DNA of 64,000 nucleotides. It comes from Membranipora membranacea. Taxonomy: Eukaryota; Bryozoa; Gymnolaemata; Cheilostomatida; Membraniporidae. Shown piece after piece: positions 25,196 through 38,600 of this stretch; position 1 is the first letter of the stretch; every line of letters starts with the position of its first letter. The position numbers were made by a program, and so were the translations under genes. The notes beneath the pieces were generated by a model that made no database searches, was not told the DNA's origin, and was given only the letters and a program-made list of their open reading frames with translations. The stretch lies in contig OU612065.1 in assembly GCA_914767715.1 (NCBI GenBank), forward strand, positions 2,852,001-2,916,000, given 5' to 3'.

Positions 25196-26182
25196 TGCTA
25201 TCTAGTATCAATGAACTAGGTTATCAATGAACTATATATGAGGTTTAGTTCATTGGTGCTATCTCATCTGGCAATAATCATAATAAGAATGAAATGTTTG
25301 ACTTGACTGGCCAGTCAAACATTGCCACACACCCAGGTTTGGAGTAAAACTGTTGTTTAAAAGTGTAAAATGCCATGTGTTCGTCAGTAAAGTAGCGAAG
25401 TCTATGCCTGGCTTTTGGGACTGAAATACATAGGCCAATCACAGGCCCATCTGTAGTTGGTGCAAGTCCAGGTCTAGAGAGAAAATGCCTCTACCACTGG
25501 ACTTGCAACAACTACAGAAGGCTTGTGCATGCAATTATTTACTTTCAAGTTCCAGGCAATAAGGTTTAAAAGTCACTTATTGGTTTGTATTATCATGCAC
25601 TGTGTCCTGGGCTGAAAAGGTCAAAGTGAACTAAGCATCGATTGCAGCACCTGAGAGCTGTTGTGTGATTTCCATAGAGGCAGATAGTTGTCACAGAAGC
25701 GTATGCCGTATGGGTTTGAATTACTCCTCATCAACGGGAAGAACCCATCTGGATGCCACGTACACATCCAGATGGGTTGAGACAGGAAACTCAACAATTA
25801 CAAATCTGTCCAGGAATTCAAATGTAATTCATTCATCAATATGGGCTTTTATAGTTGTTTTAATCTTGATCAAGAGATGATGTATTCACAGGTTAGTGAC
25901 AGACACACAATTAGGTTGGGTTTGAAACAGAGTGAAATAGATGATCACTCAACAGTGGCAGATTGGTGTTTTACATATGAGAATGGTCTCTTTACAGGGG
26001 TGTGGTTGATGGTGTTTCACCATTCACTCAATTACCACAAAAGAAGTTCCTTAGTGGGTCGTTGCTGACAGCATGTACACATAGCGCCTTCTCAAATATA
26101 AGCTGTAGTATTTATGAAAATATTACAGTACAGATCTCGTTCAGTATCTCAATTCATAATTATAGCAATTGTTTGTTGCTCG
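25196..26182. other. Region between the LINE and NHLRC2
   Basis: It holds small repeats (a ggtgctatct motif twice at about 25191 and 25254), a 67-88 nt hairpin at 25440-25527 and the NHLRC2 promoter. The plus-strand frames around 25665-26241 lack splice support and family similarity before the NHLRC2 start. Confidence 0.4.
25440..25527. ncRNA. pri-miRNA-like hairpin (candidate)
   Basis: The arm CTGTAGTTGGTGCAAGTCCA (25451-25470) pairs with TGGACTTGCAACAACTACAG (25498-25517) with one mismatch. A lower stem of about 10 bp (CACAGGCC against GGCTTGTG) extends it, giving roughly 30 paired bases around a loop of about 20-25 nt. Size and shape resemble a Drosha/Dicer substrate. A small palindromic MITE would look the same, and strand is undetermined. 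Confidence 0.3.
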
Positions 26183-29100
26183 ATGGACCTCGTCCTGCAA
26201 TCCCTAAGTCAGCAGCTTCAGCTTGCATTTTCGGGCGATAATCGGTGCAGAAAGGATGTGTACCAAAGATTTTTGGAGCAATTACGTGCTGGTGAGAAAC
26301 AGAGTATAACATGTCCAGACTTTGCAGAGCACTACACCAGTGGTGAGCACCAAGTTATTTATTTGCATTACAAACTGTGGCTTTTCTATATCATTGTTTC
26401 GATTTGCAGTGTGTTTTGACCATTGACTTAAAGACTACGGGAGGACCACAGCAACAAATAGTCTGGCAGCTAGTTCTGCAGTAAGTATGCAATATTTTCA
26501 CATTTAGAAAATTTAGAGCAGTTTAGGGTAAAAATGATGTGTAGCGCTAGGAATTGTCCTCCCTTCTCATCTATGAGCTATGAGGTATTTATGCGCCCTA
26601 GTGCCTAGTGCCAGCATAATAAGCTAACACTTCAAAATACATTTAATTGCCCTTCTTTCCCACATAAGTTCAAAATAAATATAGTTCCATTGTCAGGAGA
26701 CATTCTACAACAGTAGATAACTTCATTTAATAATTTTTACAGTTGTCTCAAGTAGATAGAAGTATTAGCTTATTATGTTGGCACAGCACTAGGGTGCATA
26801 AATACCTCATAGCTCATAGATGAGAAGGAAGGATAATTCCTAACACTACATATCATTTTTACCCAAAAGTGCTCTGAACTTTCTAAATGTGAAAATATTG
26901 CATACTTACTGCAGAACTGGCTGCCAGACTATTTATTGCTGTGGTTCTTCCGTAGTCTTTAATAATAAATCTTGACAGAACAACATTACTAAATGCATCA
27001 GTGCCTCAATGCTAATTTAATTTTCTGAGTGTATACAGGTAGGCTGCAGGCATAACATTGACATAACTCATAATCATGACGATAATCAACTTTCATATCG
27101 CAACTTCACAAATATGACAAGATCACAAAACCTGTTGCCATTACCATATCTTCTGTTTATAATTACAGGACCTCAGTGGGTGAACACAACAGAACCTCTC
27201 AGTTTCCAGACTTCTCTTAGGGGAAAGATTGTTGTGCTTGATTTCTGGACATACTGCTGTATCAATTGTATGCACATACTTCCTGACTTACATAAACTTG
27301 AAAAAACTTACCCTGTGTCTGACGGAGTGGTCATCATTGGAGTGCACTCTGCCAAGTTCCCTAATGAGAAGGACACTGATAATATCGCTAGTGCAATTGG
27401 ACGATATGGAATAGAACATGCTGTTGTCAATGATACTAAAGCGTCATTGTGGCATCAACTTGGCATTCAATGCTGGCCTACCGTTGTCGTTATTGGACCG
27501 GATGGAAAACTTCTTAACCAGTTCATTGGTATGGAGTAAGCTCATTATTTTACCGAAAACATCGAAATTATTATCGGTATTTATTGGGATACTTCTGATA
27601 AAAACAAATCCTAATTAAAATCAAACTCTTTCCTATAAGGCATCTCAAGTGTAACCTATCGGAAGCTGCACCACTTCATAGATGAGGGACATATGCCATT
27701 GACAGATAAATAAACCTCATGTAAATATAAAAGTGCATAGTAACTGTTGTGCATTACTTGTAACTTTACGAAATGGAGTTAAATAATAGAATACAACTCC
27801 ATCTTTTATTAGGAGAGGGTCACAAAGAAGAGATGATAGACTTTGTAGGTTCAGCTATTGAAGTCTATGAGGATCAGATAAAAAGCCACCCACTTCCCAT
27901 CAGTCCAGGAGAGACCTTACACTGCTCTTATCCTACTAAAGTATTAGCTGATGATGGGGTACTTGTGATATCAGACTCGGGGTTACACAAAGTCTTCATT
28001 CTGTCTCTAAACAACCTGGAGGTGATGGTAGGTTTTCAGACCTCTTCATTCATAGAGTCGAAAATAAGTGATCTCTCACTCTTTGGATGTTTTTCTTATC
28101 AGCATGCCATTAGAAGCTGCAGGTGTATCCATGTCAATGCAACTTAGCTCAAACAAGCATATACAACTGGTTATTTGTTACAGGCCGTAGTCGGCTCAGG
28201 AGTGAAAGGTCACAGGGATGGCAGTTTTACAGAGTGTCAGTTTATATCTCCACAAGGTGCTTGTAAAGTTGGTAATGCTATCTATGTAGTAGACTGTGAT
28301 ACGCATCATCTCAGGAAGGTCAGTATCAATCAATAACAGTAGGAGCATTGGATTTCATTGGAGAGAATGATAAGTACTGGTCACAAGCTTGGCTACTCAA
28401 TCCTTATTTTTTTCATATGATGTCTTAACATTGTGACATCCGGATGTCGTGACGTGAGTGGTGAAACAACCTCTGGAATGGTTGGGAATGCCCTGTCTAT
28501 GTACGCTCCCTAAGTTAGATTGTGTATGATGTAAGTTTTGACTGTAGATATGTTTGAAGACTGAGACTGTCGGCACACTAAGCGGTACAGGAGTCTTAGG
28601 CAATGATAAAGTCGGAGGGAAGTGTGGTGCTGAACAGGTGCTGTCTTCTCCATGGGATGTAGAGAAATATAGTAGCAAACATTCACAAACATCTACAAGT
28701 AAGACAAGTTGCTCCTGATATCACTCAAATCAGTCAGTTGTTGAATTCAAAGTTACACAAACAACATTTGTACATCTTGACAACAAGCTATGTCATTGTG
28801 ATCAAAGGTTACAAGGTTTGTTGTTCTCCACTCATTCCGGGAGTCATATTTTTATTGTATAGTTAGGCTGGGTGGGATGTTCATTATTAACCATTAGCCC
28901 CTGTGAAGAGAAAGCTGGGGGTTCAACTATATAGCCAATATTTTGTGTGGAGAGTATCGTCTGTACCAAAATATGTTGTGTGTTAGTGTCCATTAGTTTA
29001 AGAGAGCCAGCCTTGAAACAGGTAAGTTTTTGAAGGATTTCTCTAGTTACCAGAAATAGAAATTATAAATACATGATTTGATTCTTATTCGATCAAAAAT

Positions 29101-29979
29101 GAGAAACTGTTGATCTCATTTATATTCTTAGTTCAAAACAAGGATGTCGATATGCTGCTCATAGCAATGGCAGGAACGCATCAAATATGGGCTTACTTTC
29201 TCAAAGACGCAACATGGTGGAAAAGCGAGTAAGATTCTCTAATTATTCTTCATCGCCAAATTAGTTATGATATTTGCACGGTAACCACAATATAGTACAA
29301 TATATACAACAACTTACTACATGCCTAAATGTTGTGATTTATATCTATCTATAGAATTTTCCATTGATAACAGATAATAAATACCTGATGTTGCAGATCT
29401 TACCAGGCTGGTTCATGTGTAGCTATAGTAGGCAGTGGACAGGAAGAGAACAGAAATAACTCTTATCCTCTGAAGTGTGGCCTGGCTCAGCCATCAGGGC
29501 TATGTGTAGATTATCTGAGCAGTATGTGTTATATAGCGGACAGTGAGAGCTCCACTATACGACAACTCAATCTTAAAACAGGCCAAGTTAAAGGCATGTT
29601 AGGAGGAGCTATAGACCCTATGGTATGTATGTCCTGTAGAGGGATCTTTTTTTTTTAAATTCCTGACATATTGTAATTTAGTAACTACCACAACTGAACA
29701 ACAGTTTTGGAAGCTTGTAATGTCACATGCAGAAGAAAATATGCTTGAAAATGGCGCACAAGTAAATATTGCGACAGGATATTCGTATGTGACAATTCTA
29801 ACTGCAGTTTACCTGATAACCAGAATAGATTTAGATTTACCCTCGATATTGGAAGATGACCGATCATTCTCCAGATATCGAAATTAAGTCATACTACTAC
29901 ACCCTGACACTAATTGTCCAAACGAAAACCAATTAATCATCTCATAAAAATCTTGGGTATATATATTATAAAATATTTA

Positions 29980-30019
<40 letters not shown>

Positions 30020-32419
30020 GATGTTGGACGTTGTTAAAATTTTCAACAATTGCTGGATTTGTAAGAAAAAAGTTGAAAATAAACTTTTCAAGTCTTCAAT
30101 TTAATTTTTCTTTACTCACAATTTCTGACCAATTTGCGACCGGACTTCCCAGTATTTCTGGCTGCAGAGAAAACTTGCAAATTTAACAAAACTTGTGACT
30201 TAGACTTGTACTTTGTATTCAGATAAAAATAATAAAGAACAACCCTGTCATCACGTTTGTAGGATTTGTTTGCTTTTGGAGATGAGGATGGAAAAGGAAG
30301 AAATGCAAAACTACAACATCCGCTAGACATATGCCATATTCCAGAAACAAGCTTTGCTGTAATCATTGACTCCTACAACCATAAGGTACTGTTTACACTA
30401 TTATATGCATGAGATAAAAAACACAATTACAACCACATACACATATACCAAATAATGACGAAACAGATTTAAACAAATTATATTGTTCATAGACTACCGG
30501 ACTCCGGTGTGTCAGAATCTCCCAGTAGTGAAATTTATCTTACTTCAGAATTCTGCATGCCTTGCTCACCAAAATATACTAATCACGTCCCAGCATCACA
30601 ATATTGATAAGAAATACCCATTGTAATTGAATGCTAAGGGCTATCTAAGCCTAAGCTAGCATGCTGAAAAAGATTGAGATTCTACTACCAACAATGTTAT
30701 AGACAGTTTTCTGAGCTCTGATTTAGGCCTCAATTTTGAGTTGTCCTCTCTCCAGTTAGGTACTTTTAACCCACGCCACATAGGAAAAACGTGCTGAAAA
30801 GCGGGTTATCTTGAAAACCGCTTATCATAGGATAAAAATTATTTTTGATTCAGAATCTGCAACAATGGAAACTCATATGGACGTAGTTTGGGAAATAATT
30901 CTGGTATTTGGATAGTCAATTATAGCATTATCTGCCTATCAACATTCAAGCCTCCCATGATTTGGAAACCCTTGTCTCTTAGGGTTTTCAATGGTGCAGA
31001 CTCCGAATCAAAAATCATTTTCATCCTCACATAAGCGGTTTTCAATATAACCCTCTTTCAGCAGGTTTTTCCTATGCGGCGTGGGTTAAAAGTACCAAAC
31101 TGGAGAGAGGACAACTCCGAATTGAGGCATAAATAAGAGCTCAGAAAACTGTCTATTGTGAAAGCAAGCATGCATCTTTAGGATTTGTGACGTCTGTGAC
31201 TTCATGACTGTTGTGAATATTCTATGTGAAAGGTTAAGCTGATGAAGACATCAGCCAAGCCCCAGCAGGTTAGCCTCACCACTCTAACTATCCCAGATGT
31301 GGATATGAACGAGCCGGGAGGTTTATCTTATCACCCAGACTCACACTATCTCTACATAGCTGATACAAATAAGCACTGTGTGAGGAGAATAGCCATACCT
31401 CTCGACATATCGGAATCTATGCAACTTACTGGTGCAGAGATGGTAAGCACATGTTTTAAAAAAACCCAAGGTTTACTGAAGCTTGTGTTCGACACCCTCC
31501 ATTTACACCATGAAACTTTGCTATTGTCACAAATACTTGTAGAAATACGAATAGAAAAGAGTAGAAATAGATATATTAGTATCATGATCCAGATAATCTG
31601 AAGAGTAATGTCAGTATCAAGGTTGAACAAAGTACCAAAACTGTAGTGTGAGTAGAGATTTAATTTTTGGGAATGAGTTGATAGGCCAGGGTTAAGACCA
31701 ACCTCCCAAGTCATCCCGCATATAAGTGATGGATGACTTGTATTGTACTGTGTAAGCAATTTGTAAGTTTGAAAAATAATGGTATTATTCTTACATGTCA
31801 TCAGGTGCCATATAACAAACCGGAGGACCAGACTGATAGTAATGGACCCTTATTTAAACATGACAGCAAGTCGGTGTTGAAATCTACCAATGGACCAGTG
31901 ACAGTTGATGATTCTATTAGATTCATAACAATAACAGAATCCTTACCTGAGAATTCACATCTCACTGAAGAGTCGGATAGTATATTCAGAGCCACCTTCC
32001 TCTCTGCAGGTATTATTGTCTCACCCACATGTAATGTATTGCTGTTGAATTATCATCACCTTACTATTATTTCATAACCTTTTTGAACCATAGAAAGCAA
32101 ATATCAGGGCGAGCAGTACAGCTTGTAAGCTTGAAGCTTGTAATCTTTCATCCATTCAGTTCATTTTACATTTTCTTTCATACTTACAGGCAGTTTGGTG
32201 GACACGTCACCAGTTCAAGGTAAAGTCACGGAAGCAGATCATGATAGAAAGACTATGAAAATAATTGTACCAACAGGAAACATCCTTTTAAACTTGACAA
32301 AAAAGATAGACACAGTCAGTATAGAGGTTGTACTGTATTACTGTAGTGATACTGATAATGTATGTATGAGGAAAAACCTACTGATAACTCAGCCTGTCAA
32401 AACAGACCACAGTCATTAG
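26183..32419 (+). CDS. NHLRC2: NHLRC2, thioredoxin-like and NHL-repeat protein, complete
   Basis: Exons: 26183-26342, 27169-27528, 27813-28027, 28184-28318, 28548-28698, 29132-29228, 29397-29622, 30263-30385, 31233-31442, 31805-32009, 32190-32419. They total 2112 nt, or 703 aa, close to human NHLRC2. A thioredoxin-like fold at about 55-180 includes [20 protein letters not shown] with the CCINC motif at 83-87 and [14 protein letters not shown]. An NHL beta-propeller at about 210-560 follows ([79 protein letters not shown]). A C-terminal domain carries [14 protein letters not shown] role in redox or cytoskeletal homeostasis is known for vertebrate NHLRC2 only. Intron 1 holds a 535-bp foldback and intron 8 a MITE. 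Confidence 0.94.
26428..26962. repeat. Foldback element with 200-bp inverted arms
   Basis: Left arm 26428-26628 starts TTAAAGACTACGG; right arm 26763-26962 ends CCGTAGTCTTTAA. They are reverse complements with scattered mismatches (for example GGCAGCTAGTTCTGCAGTAA against TTACTGCAGAACTGGCTGCC). An AT-rich spacer of about 134 bp separates them. No ORF. It lies in NHLRC2 intron 1 and is probably a non-autonomous DNA transposon. Confidence 0.85.
29984..30015. repeat. (TA)n microsatellite
   Basis: Sixteen TA units in NHLRC2 intron 7. Confidence 0.95.
30700..31155. mobile_element. TAGACAG-family MITE, copy A
   Basis: A 456-bp element in NHLRC2 intron 8 with long terminal inverted repeats of about 130 bp, from TAGACAGTTTTCTGAGCTCT at one end to its reverse complement at 31155. 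The arms include TTGTCCTCTCTCCAGTT, ACTTTTAACCCACGC and GAAAACCGCTTAT. Both ends are flanked by TA, as expected for a Tc1/mariner-type target. No ORF. A second copy lies at 35897-36396 in opposite orientation. Confidence 0.9.
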
Positions 32420-32698
32420 CTGTTCTTCTTTGCGCATACATGTAAAGAAGAAAGGATCAACAATTTTTCAAGACAAGATTCTCTATATTTATAACTTCAT
32501 ATTCTTTACAATAGAAAGCAGAAAACATATTGACAAAAATAATAAGAAATACTGAAAATGTTAACAAAATTTTTATGAAAGACAGGAATTATAAATCACA
32601 TATGTATACTCATAAGAAAGACGTCGGCAATGTTTGAAAAATATTGCTGGCTTTGGTGACAAAAAGTTCAGACACAATTATTAATATTAAATGAAAAG
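32420..32698. other. Short convergent 3' intergenic gap
   Basis: Only 279 bp separate the stop codons of NHLRC2 (+) and LSS (-). Both 3' UTRs must fit here or overlap. No consensus AATAAA stands out on the plus strand. Confidence 0.6.
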
Positions 32699-35600
32699 CT
32701 ATTTTGATAAATTATTGTTGGGATAAAGCTTTGTAAACCTACCTAGAGCCCACATTGTGAATATGTTACGGTAGGATGTGTACAGGATAGCACATGTCTT
32801 GTTGAATACTCCATTTGTCATCTCCTGTGGGAAGTCACCATTAGGGAGCTGTCTGGACATGATGAGACGTATGCCTTGTTCGATTACCGATATATTAGGA
32901 TATCTACCAAAAAACACAAAGATTAATATAGTCTAGCTACATGTCCATTTATATATAACATGCTGCCTGATGTAAAGTGTAGTCGCAAGTACGTTTCATC
33001 ATCTGCTTGATAGTAGAGCCATTGCAATCTAACTTTATCTGCCTAGGTTATTTAGCCACTGTATTAAAAATATCATTGTCAAAAGCTAAGTAATCAACAG
33101 TATAACTCTCAAACATCAGTCAGACATCATTGATCGTGCATTGGATACCCTATAGAATATTTAGTTTTCTGCGAGGAAGTTTGAGCACAGTATATCTTAC
33201 TTGACAGACATGAGAGCGAGTAGCGCCCAACTTGTGTTGTGCAGCTGAGATGTCTCTGCTTGTACATATTTACTCTCCTCACATGACTCAAAGTTCTCTC
33301 CCCATCCTCCATCTGGCTTCTGCTTCATAACTAGAAACTCGCAAGCTGACTTAAGCTCGGCTGGTACAACTCTACAACAGCCATATTGAGAACATCTTAT
33401 GCGGTAAAGTCACACCAAGATGGGTTATATTCTTGTACGGTCCTTAGCAAAATACGATATACAATAAAAGATTTATTTTGAAGCAAATAATATGTCACAG
33501 TCATACACTAGCCAGAGAATATAGTATACAAGCTCTCTGCATGGCTCACGCAAACATTGGTAACTTACTCAGACTCATAGCTTATCCCCATACAACCAAA
33601 TGCCTCGAGGGCGAACCAGGCACCATATGTAAAACAAACACCCCAGCTTCCAAGGAAAGAACCATCCGCTAGCTGCTTCCTCTTGACATAGGACAACCCA
33701 TTGTCTAAAACAACTCTACAATCAATAACGAAAATGATATTGATATACCACTCTGGGATTATTTTCAAGCTTACAACAGCTTCTTACTACACTAAGATCA
33801 TGTAGATATTTCATCAGACAACGCATAACTGCCAGGCTACTGAAACTCCTTGATAGCACCACTCAAGTTGTCACAGTTCTTTTGGATTACATGAAATAAG
33901 TGACCCGTCAACAAAGCGAAAGATTTTGATTTCTGATATAGCAGTTGCTGCTCTCTACTTTGGGTTCAAATCCTACTGATAATGAAATAATTGACTTAGT
34001 AATGATTCATTTACTTACCTTATTTCATTTTGTCTATAGTGTGGATATCTTTTAGTAAAATGTGAAAGAACTTGCATCACAGAGGAGGTACATTCTACGT
34101 AAGTATAGTCTATCATAATATCACCTACAAAAATACAATACAAGCACTAAAATACAATACAATCTCATTTGATAGAAGCAGCAAAAAAAATCTGTTGATA
34201 ATTTTGTGAAGAACTACATTGTGTATCACCCAAAACAATGACTTCTCCCCAAAATGGCCTCCTTCTTAACTTACCAAACACCTCCGAAGGGTTCAGCTTT
34301 TCCAGCATTAGTCCACCTCGTTTGGTTTCGTAAGAGGAAAATCCTCCGTCATTGTTCCTCATCCTCAGTAGCTGTGAAACAGTAAAGAATATAAAATAAC
34401 AGTAATCTACAAATGTCTGAACTTTCTGTAGCTAAATGTCAACACTGCTGGAGAAAGCGCTGTAATTTTGTATTTTTATGGGGCTTCCCAAACAGTCCTT
34501 CCAAACTTATAGCCAAAAGACTCCTGTCCAGTATATCTGATTCTATCGACTACTATAATGCCTGCTTTAAACTACCCAGTACCAAACTCTTACCACATCA
34601 ACTGCCTGCTGTAACCTCTCCTCAGATATTGGAGATTCTATGAGATTAGCGGCTTTCTCTTGCAGATACATAACAGCTTTCAAACCTTCAGCTGTGCAAT
34701 CAGATACGATCCAACCGCAATCCCGTGTACTGAATGGAAATCCACCCTGTTAACAAACAAGCCAGTAGTGATTACAGTTCCTATAGGGTATGTTTTTGCA
34801 TCAGTGTAACACCTATCCAAATAAGTATCTGTGTACACAGTTTTGAAATCACACAAGTAAAAATTAAAACACAAGTATCATTTATCACAATTGCCATATG
34901 CAATGTAGTATTACCTTGCTCATTTGCCGGAAGTATTTCTCATATTCAGGTGGATTTTCAGGAATTTGAGTAAAATTTAGAAAATCATGAGTTTTCTGAA
35001 TACATGACTTAAACTCTGGAACCGACCATACATCAGACTCCAGAATGGCACACGCAGCAAAGGATGTATCCCATAGCTGAGAACCATTTGTACCCTGTCA
35101 AATTTAGAGCAAGAGTCAAATGTGTAATTACATATAGATAATTAGAATACCTGAAAAGTGACACATTTATCTAAATAGTGACAAATCATACTCGCGATAA
35201 AAGGTTGTTTAACAGGCTAATTGTAAGATAATCACTATAAGTTTTGAGATAATGTTTGATGATTCACTCACCGACATTTTCATCCCATCCAATCCGAGCC
35301 TTAAAAAAAATAATGAGGAATATAATCAGGATATGCAATTATACTTAGCGGATTAGGAGTTGTTTCCTTAACATCAATGAGCAGATAACTCAGTAAACAT
35401 ATTTCAAAATATACTACCAGAGTTTGGCTTAACATAAGAGTCTTTGTGTGGGGTCTAAGGTAGGTGGTTGTCCCAGCAAAGTTCACATCAATCAACATAC
35501 TACATGAACTGAAGATGTGTTTGACTTGAGACATGCCCCTGACAAAATGCAGACATAACACATGAAGTGTTACAAAATATAGCTTAGCACGTACCACAAG

Positions 35601-38600
35601 TAGTCTATCACTCTGTCCTGGTGTATTTTGAATGATTTGTGCTCCGGTCCATCAACACTCCATCTGACTAGCATGTTTATCACTTTTGATATCTTAATAA
35701 TATAAAATCAGATGGAACAATCAGGGACACACAGGGCTCAAATGTGACAGTCATATCATAACACTGTACATCCAAATATCGCAAAACATCATGCAGATGA
35801 TAATGGTGACACTGCTAACAATACAGGTTGTTAGATAGCTAATCAATAATTCAAACCAAAGCTTTTTTACCTATGTCAGTTCTCAAACTTGCCTAATAGA
35901 CAGTTTTCTGAGCTCTTACTTATGCCTCAATTCGGAGTTGTCCTCTCTCCAGTTTGGTACTTTTAACCCACGCTGCATAGGAAAAACCTGCTGAAAGAGG
36001 GTTTTATTGAAAACCGCTTATGTTAGGATAAAAATGATTTTTGATTCAGAGTCTGCGCCATTGAAAACCCTGTGAGACAGGGTTTCCAAATCATCGGAGG
36101 CTTGAATGTTGATAAATCTTAATTTTAGTGACGAAACTCATGAAAGATTCTGCCAAATTGTCCGCAAAACAGGCAGAAAATGCTGTAATTGAATACTAAA
36201 ATTATTTCCCAAACCAATGTCCATATGAGTTTTCAATGTTGCAGATTCTGAATCTAATTTATATCCTATTATAAGCAGTTTTCAAGATAACCATCTTTTC
36301 AGCACATTTTTCCTATGCGGTGTGGGTTAAAAGTACCAGACTGGAGAGAGGACAACTCCAAATTGAGGCCTAAATCAGAGCTCAGAAAACTGTCTATTAC
36401 AGTGTAAATGATCGACTTTCCAGCTATGACACGCGGCAAATAATAAAGGGCATAAAATTAACTAAGGGTATGACACTGTAATGAGTTGGGTGACAATGCC
36501 CTCAAATAATGTTATACTTACTGGTCCAATACTGATGCCTTTTGTAAACTCATCATCCTTACAGATGTGATCATAAAGTTCATTCAGTGTTCTCTCTCTC
36601 AACCATGTGCTGTGAAATCTCTCATAGATATTCAGCAAGGCTGTGAACAACAACACAAAGTAGCCATCAGATATGGGTGCAGAGCCAAACAAAGAAAATT
36701 TCTCTCTGCTTATGAAACGGTTGGTTGAGAATAGTAAGAGGAGTATGATCAAGAGTTCCACTTACAATAACCAGTGTCTAGAAGCAACGAGTGTGGTAAG
36801 AAGAGATCTGCCCAGGATACATTGTTCCTCTGTGCTGGCCAATCAATACTGTCATAATTCTGAACATATAACTCCTACAGCAAATAATAGGAAAAATTTT
36901 TATATCAAACTATAAACGGCCAGGGAATGGCTCATTGCATTGAGAAGTTGGCATATGTTTGAAGCATGAGCTATGTGATACCAACCTTGTGAGCAGTGTG
37001 ATACCCAAAATTTTCACGAGAAATGAAGGCCAAGTGTATTGACAAGACAATTCTGCTGGAAAAAGAAGATGGTTTTCATTATAATTGTACTTGACACAAA
37101 CATGTTATGCGCCAATTCTGGTGAGAATAAAAACCACTCCCAACCTCCTCTTCCACATATCCCGTATTCATTGCTCAGGGAAATTGTACCAAGTCAAGTT
37201 CGCTGATAAATATGTCATATGCCATTTGGTATGTCAAGAAAAAATAGATCAATTTTTTGCATGCAGAAAAAATATCAGTGCAAACAAAATATTGTCTGGT
37301 ACCTGGCGTAGAGATTGCACAAGAGGAGAAATTTTAGCTGATAATCGTCTTCCATAAACATAAGCCATAGGTAGATACACTTGTCGACAATGACACCACA
37401 GCTTAGATGGATGAAAAGGGATGCACTGAGGCATTAGCCTGTAACAAAAATCAAAGGGAAGAAGAAATATAAGAGCAATTTTTCATATTGTTCATACACA
37501 AGACGCAGTTGTGTTTCTACTTGAAGTTCATTATTACAATAACATTTTCCTCAAGATCTATGCTGTGTACCAAACAACTGCCAATTCTCCGCTGTTATTA
37601 ACGCTCACCACATCTCAGGAAAGAGGCTATTCATCCCATCCCAGCTATAGACATTCAAAACTGCTAACCAGAACTTCCCCCAGGATGGAATTCCAACAGC
37701 ACCACCTGAAAACCAAACGAAAATCTAAAGTCTAAAAGTCTAAAATCTATTACATATAGAATTGTGACAGTAAAGCTGGCAATATCATTTATAAACAGTA
37801 TACACAAATTTATCTATAATAAGTTTTCTGAGTTGCTTGGAAATGAACTTGTTTCTCGAGAAAAAAGCGAATATCCAATTTGATTTAAAAAGATTTTGAA
37901 AACTGTCATTAACTGTGTAAAATACCAACTCGCATTTGCTTTTTCTCAAAGTCAAATTATATTTATTCATTCTCACCTAAATCGTGAAGTAAATTTCCTG
38001 CCTTCGTCAGCACAGGATCACTGGCAGGGACTCCAAGTAGCCTCATAGTTGTATAGTTCAATGCACAACCAAACACTGTGGGAGGACCTTCGACGTGCCT
38101 CAAAGAGAGAATTAAATCAAAATTATAACATCAAAAGTGAAAACCAACATAATGAGACCAGACATAAAATTACAGTTATAAGTGCTAAGCTCAGGACCCT
38201 GCACATTATACCATACATATATACACACATGAGGTCTTATGATAACTGACAGATTTGTAATACTCACAGACCCCATCCGCCCTCGGGGGTTTGCACAGAA
38301 CGAAGGTATCTGATCATCTCCAGTCTCTGAGGTTCAGTAAATGGGGTGTTTGTTATATGACACACTATGACTAAACCTAAAAAATGAGATAAGATGAGCA
38401 TGTGCACAGGCAAAATTCTCAATAAATCTAGAGCCATTCTAACAGTAGTCATATAGGAGCGTAAAATAGATCTATATCTGGCAATCATAAAGGCAACTTC
38501 TATAGCGGAGAATTTTCACACACCAAAGCAGATATGTTTGTCTTATGCGCTAGCAGAGAAGGTATGTCAAGTGGCTGGTAAGATGCCAGATTTTTCACAG

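Noticed and set aside
21835-25219. Several plus-strand open frames of 60-114 codons across the LINE region
   Set aside because: They are reverse-strand shadows of the LINE coding sequence, with typical Ser/Leu-rich antisense composition.
25665-26241. Plus-strand frames upstream of NHLRC2 as an N-terminal extension
   Set aside because: The family N-terminus is short and the ATG at 26183 gives the expected length. Upstream codons show no conserved sequence.
28557-28698. Alternative NHLRC2 exon start after tgtttgaag
   Set aside because: The upstream acceptor (gactgtag, exon from 28548) restores [11 protein letters not shown], which fits the propeller strand better.
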